Shown piece by piece: positions 56,567-64,000 of a stretch of 64,000 nucleotides of DNA. The stretch covers positions 348,634,329-348,698,328 of the forward strand of contig CM042686.1 in the NCBI GenBank assembly GCA_023614405.1, in the 5' to 3' direction. Source of the DNA: Avena insularis (lineage: Eukaryota; Streptophyta; Magnoliopsida; Poales; Poaceae). How positions within the stretch are numbered: the stretch's first letter is position 1; every line of letters starts with the position of its first letter. The position numbers were made by a program, and so were the translations under genes. The notes below the pieces were generated by a model. The model was given only the letters and a program-made list of their open reading frames with translations, made no database searches and was not told the origin of the DNA.

Positions 56567-58524
56567 AGACTTCGCTTGTCCCCAAGCGAAACTGAGCTCA
56601 ATAAACATGACCTCAAGTTTATGGAGTGAAGAGTCAATAAAAGAATACAGACAATAAGCATCACATTCATCAAAAGCATAGATCATAATAGAAGACAACT
56701 CACTATTATATAACTCAACTTGTAATGAGTAAAGGAAACACAATAAAGATACATAAAGTGAATCATAATTGGTAATGGCAAACTTAGCTCATGGTCGAAG
56801 AATAGTTGATAATTTGCTGGTGTAGTTGGTTTTCAAAGAAAGCTTTCAAAGTAGTAAACATCAAGATAAGAGCAATGTGCAAAACAAGGAACATAAGAAA
56901 CATGAATGAATAAATCACCATATGAATGAATGAAACACATCAACTCAAAATACTTGCTGAGATAGAAGGGAATAGGTTTACTGACTCAACTACGAAGTAA
57001 AAGAAAGGGCCCTTCAAAGAGGGAAGCAGGGATTCCAAGTCTCATAAAGAGCTTCCCAAAAATTATGATACTTACTAGCTTTCAGCTCTCATTGCCCCTA
57101 TCATAGGCATCTTTAGGTGATTAAGGTTAAAGTGAGATCCAATCTGAGTTATATGCTTGACAGACTATAAACTGAAAATCCCAAGTCCCTTGAGTACGAG
57201 GGCCGCTCCTCATGGTAAGTTCTTGTCATCGTAAGTATGTGCGTATCATTGAGAACCGCCAACAGGGTACCCCTTGCCCGATGATACAGAAGAATCCCCA
57301 TATAAAAATGACAAGGAAAGCAGACAATGAGTATCTCAGCAATCTTCTTATTTACCATGGGAAAATGGTGCTTTTTTCTCTCTTTCCTATTTCCATAGTA
57401 TCTCTTTTTTTCTTTTCTTTTTCTCAATAGCTATCTCTCTCTTTTTTTATAAGAAGAATGCTTCATAGATATCATTATGGTTACGCTGCAGGTTTCCACC
57501 ATGTCAGCATGGATTAGACCAGCGGCCCAGGTGTTTCTCTAACACACATACATAACTCCATGGACTTACAAGCTCCCCTTTTATTTCACACCGACGACAT
57601 CCGTAAACAAAAGATCAAGGTATCAACTGGGTATATATTTACAAGTGTTGAAAGCGTTCCCCATGATAGCACCGTTCTGCTAATCCCCAGCCTGTAATTT
57701 GCAAGCATATAACTATCATGGAGAGTTCACAATGGTTCAGGTTTATTAAGTGCAAGAAAGTAAAGTGTGCCATCAAGTTCGTGAGAGCTTTAATCACTAA
57801 TTTTCACATAACAAGTATAATTTGGGAGGTAGATAAAACAAGAATTTACTTGGAATAGCAATAATGCTACTAGGTAGGTATGGTGGACACAAATGGCAAA
57901 GGTTTTGGTTTAAAGGAGGTGGATGCACGAGAAGGATTCCCTCTCAGTACAGGTTTTTGGCTAGCAAGGCTGGGTAGCAAGTACAAGAGTTGAAGGAAAC
58001 AATCAAACATACAAATGATAAAGACAAACATGCAATCTTCCTTGGAAGAACAAAAGATCTTAACTAGAGAATACTAGACTTATGAGCAAATCAAGAAAGA
58101 AAGATGATGAAATTATTTTTCTCTCGAGTACTTCTATCCTTTTCTTTTCAACTCTCAAAAAGTTGTTGCTACTGACCGAGCCAGGTTTGCCAAAACCAAC
58201 TAAATTAACTCAATAATCCCAAAGCGCTTCCAATACTAACAACAAGATCAATCATATAACCGCAAATTGAAAACTAACATAAGTTATGCAAAAGAGTGAA
58301 TGATAGAACTTCTCATTAATATTCCATAACGGAAACTCACACCAAGGGATACATATCTAACGAGAGAGGGGACACTTCCATAATGCAAACCATACTACAT
58401 AATAACTCCTCTATTCATGATATGACTCTACTAATAAAGTAAAAAGATAGAAGATAGTGATATGATACCGCGACACTCCCCCAAGCTTGGAACAAACCAA
58501 GGGGATGCCAAACCTGATGACGAA
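56567..58524. other. E5 3' non-coding region
   Basis: No gene. Shares segments with the E4 3' region (see 40659-43410). The 45-base hairpin is at 57243-57287. A T-rich tract lies at 57370-57445. Confidence 0.65.
57243..57287 (-). promoter_or_regulatory. 45-base hairpin, E5 copy
   Basis: Same fold as 42628-42672; about three changes, one making a C:A mismatch in the outer stem. Confidence 0.45.
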
Positions 58525-58779
58525 TTACTCCTTAGGTGGTGGTGGTATCATGCTCTTAGTTGACGTGAGGAAATGTTCCAGCATCTTACGAAGTCTGTCA
58601 TTCTCCCATTGAAGCATGTCCACCTTCCTCTTCAAGTCTCGGTACTTATCGCAGAATTCTTTAGTGACTCGTAGGGCTTCCGTTGATGCAGGGCAAGTGA
58701 CTGAAGGTACCAGCCCTTGCTTGGGGTCTCAGAGGTCTTCCTCCATAGGCTCCTTACCTTTCTCCTTGGCGGACACCAT
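58525..58779 (-). pseudogene. E5 small coiled-coil frame (84 codons, one stop)
   Basis: ATG at 58779 (MVSAKEKGKEPMEEDL), TGA at codon 17, then continuous to TAA at 58525-58527. Residues 40-68 are charged with heptad spacing (CDKYRDLKRKVDMLQWEND), then a Pro run. No known domain. Its place, between gag and the 3' region, may mark an accessory protein. Confidence 0.4.
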
Positions 58780-59840
58780 TGTGCTTCTAAGACTTCAAAG
58801 AGTATGTTCTGGCAGAAAAAGATCGAAACAAAAACACGACGAAAACATGATATACGAACCTCAGGTGATCCGGGGGGTTATATATTATGAAGTTTCATAA
58901 CAAGAGGAAGGTACTGGGAGAAAATGAGTCGAAGGCGGAGTCTGGGGTGGACTCACCACCTTGTGGCGCGACCAGGGGTGGGCCCGCACCACAGGGTGGT
59001 GTGAGCCACCCTGGCTCCGTTTCCATCCCTTTTTCGCTTCGTAGCTTTCCTTATTGACTGAAAACTGCAAAAATATAGTTGGATTGTATTTTCGCGGAAC
59101 CTTTCTTACCAGAACTATTACCTAGTTGGAAACAGACTCTGCAGGTCTCTGAATTTGGTATTTAGTGGATCCTTCCGGAGTCATCACTTGAATCCTCAAT
59201 ATCTTCATCTTCATACACTTATTATCTGAGTCGTAAAACCCTTCTCTTCCTTATTACACCATTATCTTCACTTCCTGGAAATTTCTTTCACACAAAACTT
59301 CACACAGTTCTCATTAGCAACATTGGTATAAGTGAAGTGATAAAACCTTTTGAGTCCAACTTCAACTGAAAACCATCAAAATAAAAGCTACTGTAGCAAC
59401 TCCTTCCGAAAACCCAAAAAGAATTCAAAAAGGCAATCGAATAAAGAAGCAAATGCAAGATTGGCTAAATCTGTCAAAACAGACCAGCAGGTAAAGATCA
59501 ATTTTTTCGAAACTCTTCTGTTGCTCAAATCAAAAAGTGCAAAACTAACGAAAGTTACATAACAACCTGGGTCAGAAGCACAAAAAATTACAGCTCAAGC
59601 CCACATACATAGATCTCTCACGAAGTTTTACGGTGAAGCACAAAAATTTGTTTCGGGACAGCAACTTCCCCAAATCTTACTTTTCTCTCATTAGAGGTTG
59701 ATCTTGACACAAAAACCAAACAAAACGGATAAGGAGAAGTTATAAACGAATTAATAACTTCCAAGACTCAAAGAAACAAAAACAAACTAAAAGCAAAAAC
59801 AAATTGGGTTGTCTCCCATAAAGCTCTTTCTTTATAGCCA
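58780..59840. other. E5 middle region, non-coding
   Basis: No gene supported. It has a GC-rich inverted repeat at 58957-59008 like the LTR hairpin and a stretch (59090-59700) shared with E4. Confidence 0.55.
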
Positions 59841-61287
59841 TTAAGATGGGCATGATAATTTTGAATAAGCTCTCATAGGGATGTGATTTGAAGTGAAAGA
59901 GAGCATTAAGAAGCAAAAACACACACATTTAAGTCTAACCCACTTCCTATGCAAGGGGATATTGTAAACAAACAAGTTATTGAAACCATAGGAAACTTGC
60001 ATAAGAAGGCAAAAGAAGTGCAGCATAAAAACTTTCAGCATAAAACAGGGAAACTTGATATTTTTGAGATGCATAAGAACACTTTTCCCTCTCTCATAAT
60101 AACTTTTAGTATCATGCATAAACATAAAAATATAGCTATCACAAGGACTATCATAGCAATGATCACTTATTCTAACAGAAAACACAGGGATACTAGCTCT
60201 CATAACACTACTTTGTGAAACAATATTAGAGGTATCCTTACAAAGGATAGTGTGTCTGTCTTTTTCATATTTAGCAACAAAGTCTTTCACATTTACTACA
60301 ATAGGTTCATCAACCATTTGTTTATCAGGTTCAATAGCTTTATTCATACTTTCATCTACCATACTAGCCCATAGAATATTCCTTTACCTTAACTGGGAAA
60401 GGCATTTTCTCAATATAAGGTTTAGGTAAAACATGATTAGCAGTATAAACTTCAGTATTTCTTGAAGGAACACTCTTAGCAATATCTTTATAAGGTTCAT
60501 GATACTTATTCCACTTCTTTTTAGGCACTTCAATGTAGGAAGCAAAAGCCTTAAAATAAGAAGCAATAGCTTGAGAGTCTAGACCATAAGCGTTTTTAAT
60601 ATTTTGAAAGTCATTAGTACCCATAAAAGATTCAATGCATTCATAATCATAATGTATACCTGACTTTCTACCTTTGTCATTGAATATGGTCCAGAAGATC
60701 CCATTTAGCTTCTTCTTCCATGCGAGTGAATGATCCAGCACAAGAAGCATCCAATAAATCCTTATCATATAGAGGGAGCCTTGCATAAAAGTTGTTAATA
60801 ATAATATTGTTGGGGAGCTCATGAATGGGACATTTGAGCATTAGTAACTTCAATCTCCCCCAAGCTTGAGCTGTACTGTCTCCATCAAGAGGCCAAAAGT
60901 TGTATATTTGATTCCGATCTTTATGAATCTCACTAGGAGGATAAAACTTTGAATAAAAGAGAGGCACTGTTTCCTCCCATTCCAGAGCTTGACCATTCTT
61001 CAGCAGCTTATACCATTCCTCAGCTCTTCCTTTTAGTGATAATGAGAATAACTTCTTTTTAACTTGATCTGTAGTAATACCTGCACACTTGAACCGCATA
61101 ATTCGTGTATAAAGAGTAAATGGTCACCGGGATGGACAGTTCCATCCCCAACATAGTAGTTATCCATAACACGATCAATAATTCTTGTAGGTATTTTGAA
61201 AACATCTTTCTCAGCAGGTGGTTGCTTATCTAATACCTTAGCAGTGGTAGTAGCATTACCAAATAAGAAACTCAGCGAATTATCCAT
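59841..61287 (-). pseudogene. gag: E5 gag (Athila-like), broken
   Basis: ATG at 61287 (MDNSLSFLFGN). The Retrotrans_gag core is clear: LFSLSLKGRAEEWYKLL, FYSKFYPP, DGDSTAQAWGRLKLL, NNFYARLPLYDKDLLDASCAGSF (about 61055-60730). Frame changes near 61110 and 60720 and at 60364 split it. A charged C-terminal part follows (60822-60364), then a frame of 173 codons (60362-59841) whose end is hydrophobic and contains NNLFVYNIPLHRKWVRLK. No zinc knuckle is seen. No protease or RT follows. Confidence 0.8.
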
Positions 61288-61373
61288 AACGAAAATAAAG
61301 CAACTAGCAGAAGTAAACAATACTCACAGTAGAAGTTTCCTTTACTAGTTCCACTCTCCAATAGCGCTTCACT

Positions 61374-61390
61374 CCCCGACAACGGCGCGA
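61374..61390 (-). other. E5 primer-binding site (tRNA-Asp type)
   Basis: Minus reads TCGCGCCGTTGTCGGGG: 15 of 17 match the tRNA-Asp site of E3; 11 bases from the LTR. Confidence 0.75.
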
Positions 61391-61401
61391 AAAAATAGTC
61401 T

Positions 61402-62920
61402 TGATGACCCACAAGTATAGGGGGTGTATCGCAGTATTTTCGATAAGTAAGAGTGTCGAACCCAACAAGGAGCAGAAGGTGCTGGCTAGTGGTATGGATC
61501 AGGAATTCTCTGCAAATACTTAGCAAATGGATTTTTAGGGGTTTTTGATAAAGCAAGTAAACAAAGTACGAGTAAATAAAAGACAGTAGGAATAAATGCA
61601 GCAAGTGGCCCAATCCTTTATGCAGCAAAGGACAAGCCGGTTGTATTTCTATAGATGACCAAACGTTCTCGAGGACACATGGGAAGACTGTCAAGTGCTT
61701 TCGCTTCATATAGCGGATTAATCTTCTCTAGCTTGCTAAGTGTTGTGTGGGTGAACCTGTGCAAATGTACCGCCCCATCCAAGACTAATAAATACATGTG
61801 ATTATACCCCTTGCAAACATCTGTAAGTACAAGAAAGTAATTAAGGTAGAAACCTAACCACAACTTTAAACTCTAAGACCCTTACGTCCCTTGTGCAATG
61901 GTTTCCTAACGGGGCTTCAGGTTTCTGTCACTCCGGCAACCCCTACGATTAGTAGCCAAATACACAATGCATTCCCCTAGGCCCATATAGGTGAAGTGTC
62001 ATGTAGTTGACGTTCACATGACACCACTAGAAGAAGTACACCACAACTTAAATAACAATCTATTGAATCTTTCTCAACACAACTCCACTAATAACAACAA
62101 GACTTCTCCCATGTCCTCAAGAACAGAACGAACTACTCACAAGACAGCATATGGATCATGATCAGAGATGGAATAATGATGTATAACAATCTGAACATAA
62201 ACAATAATTCAATGGTTCACTCAATAGCATCAACTACAAAGAGTAATCAACACCGAGAAAGTTTCTCCTATGAACTATGCAAGATTCAACTCAACTGTTA
62301 CAGCAATATGGAGATGGTGACGAGGGTGCTGATGGTGATGATGGTGGTGATGATGATGATGATGATGATCCCGATGAAGTCCAGCTTGATGATGGTGTTG
62401 ATGGCGACGATCTCCCCTCTCTGGGAAGGAATTCCCCCGGCAGAAATCTATCTGCCGGAGAGATCTTTCTCTCTCGGTGTTTTCCGCCCCACAGAGGCGG
62501 CGGAATCTTTCTGTGGTCGCTTCCCGAGTCTTAGGGTTTCGTGGGGATGATATACACCAGAGGAGATAGGATGGAGTGGGCCAGGGTGGCCACACCACTC
62601 CCAGGCGCGACCTAGGCCTGCCCGCGCCATGGGGTGGTGTGGGTCCCCTGTGGCCCACCTCCACTCCATCTTCTGGCATCCTGACTCTTCTGGAAAAATA
62701 GGATTTTCCGTATATTTTCCTGGATTTTCTGATCTTCGCGAATTTTGCCTCCAAACAGCACATTTTCCATCAGAATCCTGACTGGAGCGGTCCATGCTCC
62801 AAAAGTCATCAACCATGCAAAAATAGATGAAATAACATAAGTATCACCTCTCAATATGAAATATATCAATGAATAATAGTGAATTAAGACATAGAATAGT
62901 GATGCAAAATGGACGTATCA
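61402..62920 (-). repeat. E5 5' LTR (1519 bp)
   Basis: Copy of 55039-56551. The GAT microsatellite is at 62313-62369 and a TATA-like site on minus at 62549-62554. Confidence 0.92.
62549..62554 (-). promoter_or_regulatory. TATA-like box of E5 5' LTR
   Basis: TATATC on minus followed by ATCCCCACGAAACCCTAAG, alignable with TATAAGA...CGAAAACCCTAG of E4. A weak TATA, supported by this alignment. Confidence 0.4.
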
Positions 62921-62925
62921 GAGGC

Positions 62926-63132
62926 GCATATGGAGCAATATGCGCCTCCCATAACCTGGCACCACCTTTTTTAGCTTTTGGCACATGGATCCAACTACCA
63001 CCCCACTCACTTGTCTCACTTCTTCCTCCTCCACCAAGACAGATCTGGTCGCCCCTCTCCTCCTCCCCACCTCATTTCCCCCATTGATTCACCATAGAAG
63101 CTTGCTCAATCTCCATTGGTTGACACTCATAT
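62926..63132 (+). other. CACTA-2 leader region of the second gene
   Basis: Last subterminal motif (GGCGCATATGG...ATATGCGCCTCC, 62923-62949), then a pyrimidine-rich leader of the kind found at 31085-31190 in CACTA-1, ending at the donor GTAAGT (63133). Confidence 0.5.
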
Positions 63133-63301
63133 GTAAGTGAAGTCTCTTACTCCTCTAGTTCTACAACATGTCCCTTTACTTCTCCTTCGGCTCTCTTGCA
63201 CAAGTCATCGTTGGAGGAAGCATGAAGGCGTTGCTTGCATGTATGCGCGTTGTCAGCGATACCGACTATGTGATTGTGTTGTGGTGCTTATTTTTGTGCA
63301 G
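63133..63301 (+). other. First intron of CACTA-2 second gene (169 bp)
   Basis: GTAAGT...TTTTTGTGCAG; the exon after it (MPMFRQNIDSF, from 63316) matches CACTA-1 at 32590. Confidence 0.55.
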
Positions 63302-64000
63302 GGATTTCATTTGAGATGCCAATGTTTCGCCAAAATATCGATTCATTTCTTTTCTTGCACTCACGGATGTCCTCTTTTTAGGGGAGGTCATGCCGAATTT
63401 TTCCGGTGATCCACGTCCATATATTCTCTAATTATTCTCTTGTTCTTTGTACCTTGCAGGAGACCATGGTCCAACCATCGTCAGTGTACCCCCCAGGGAT
63501 ATCTTCTACGTGCGGCATACCGACCTCTTCGACATGTTGAACGGGTTCCGGCTGCACAATACCCTGGTCCGGATATTCTCCCTCAATATGGCCATGGAGA
63601 TCACCAGAGACAAGATCCTGGGCATCCAGATAGTGGATCCCTAATTCATGTGTGACGTTGTCCTGAAAGATGTTGAGGACATAGCGCTGGCAACCGTCTA
63701 CCTCTCAACCTTCCTACAAACATACTCGGACAAGGATGTGATTCTCCTTCCCTACCATCCCATCACGGCGGGTGATCGGACATGCTGCATGCTCATATGC
63801 TTGAATTTGAAATGCTCAATAGGCATGTACCTCGACTCAAACAAGGCGATCCGGAAAAACTACACCAATATCAGGAAAATTCTTGATGGTGCTCTCACCG
63901 GCTACGTCGCAGCGGGAGGCGTCAAACCGGCAACGCCACATGTGAAGTTCGGCACGCACGTGTTCCACCACATGATGCAGTTCGCCTGCGTCAAGAAGCC
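63302..64000 (+). pseudogene. CACTA-2 second gene: Ulp1-like, broken, runs off the window
   Basis: From MPMFRQN (63316) the sequence passes within about 150 bp to the Ulp1-like part (DIFYVRHTDLFDMLNGF, 63499 on), so the Transposase_24-like and coiled-coil exons of CACTA-1 (32700-35370) are absent here. TAA at 63642-63644 interrupts it. Landmarks: ILLPYHP, GDRTCCMLIC (Asp where the catalytic His would stand), GMYLDS (Asp kept), and QFACVKK at the window end. It is likely inactive as a protease. Confidence 0.6.

Larger units (their letters stand above)
55039..62920 (-). mobile_element. E5: non-autonomous LTR retrotransposon with gag only
   Basis: LTRs 61402-62920 (5') and 55039-56551 (3'), duplication GAGGC on both sides (55034-55038, 62921-62925), tRNA-Asp-type primer site and polypurine tract. 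The 4.85 kb interior has a broken Athila-type gag, a small coiled-coil frame and much non-coding sequence, with no RT or integrase. In the first 150 bp the two LTRs differ at about five sites, so this is not a very recent insertion. Confidence 0.9.
54567..64000 (+). mobile_element. CACTA-2: En/Spm-type transposon, right end outside window
   Basis: Starts CACTACTAGAGAAAAGGCTATAG, nearly identical to the CACTA-1 end. GAA (54564-54566) should be the left target duplication. Subterminal repeats follow, then E5, then 62926-64000 with a second-gene relative. No TNP2 gene lies left of it, so this copy is either non-autonomous or carries TNP2 further right. Confidence 0.88.

Noticed and set aside
1..64000. 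CRISPR array, prokaryotic operon, integron or phage
   Set aside because: No spaced identical repeats, ribosome-binding-site-led operons or phage genes; all recognisable proteins are plant transposon types with plant introns and LTR signals.

Overview
The window looks like a nested block of transposable elements from a large plant nuclear genome, with no convincing cellular gene, rRNA, tRNA, CRISPR or prokaryotic feature. The element types point to a grass, most likely of the wheat/oat/ryegrass group (Pooideae). They are Tekay/Del chromoviruses with about 3.9 kb LTRs and an initiator-Met primer site, CACTA elements opening with CACTACTAG, LTRs opening with TGAT(A/G) next to a tRNA-Asp primer site, and a Tat-lineage element carrying an antisense gene. 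The taxonomic call is inference from element types; the nesting is read directly from element ends and target-site duplications.

Layout. (1) 1-12705, plus strand: E1, a Tekay-type Ty3/gypsy element whose 5' LTR starts before the window; it carries pre-gag ORF, gag, protease, RT/RNase H, integrase and chromodomain, all with breaks. (2) 12706-25635, minus strand: E2, a second Tekay element of a different subfamily; E1 sits inside its 3' LTR. (3) 25636-49259, minus strand: E3, a pol-less LTR element with a tRNA-Asp primer site; E2 sits 28 bp from the end of its 3' LTR. (4) 28135-45223: CACTA-1, inside E3, with perfect 20-bp terminal inverted repeats and a CGG duplication. It holds a truncated TNP2 transposase, a second gene with Transposase_24-like and Ulp1-like regions, and an intact 76-aa ORF resembling the RNase H1 hybrid-binding domain plus a C-terminal membrane segment. 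(5) 38006-45012, plus strand: E4, a gag/protease-remnant LTR element inside CACTA-1 (duplication GGCGC). (6) 49260-54566: a fragment of a Tat-lineage gypsy element, with the integrase end of pol on plus and an antisense gene on minus. (7) 54567 to beyond 64000: CACTA-2, a relative of CACTA-1. (8) 55039-62920, minus strand: E5, a gag-only LTR element inside CACTA-2 (duplication GAGGC).

Order of events by nesting: the Tat element is oldest. E3 and CACTA-2 landed in it. E2 and CACTA-1 landed in E3. E1 landed in E2, E4 in CACTA-1 and E5 in CACTA-2.

No autonomous element is intact. Every recognisable gag, pol or transposase frame has stops, shifts or truncation. E3, E4 and E5 share primer-site type, polypurine-tract context and some non-coding structure but have no reverse transcriptase or integrase, so they probably depended on an Athila-like helper. 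The points most worth following are the RNase H1-like/membrane ORF in CACTA-1, two tRNA-like A/B-box modules in its centre, a pre-gag ORF with the same internal TAG in both Tekay copies, and conserved RNA-hairpin candidates near the 3' ends of the LTR elements.
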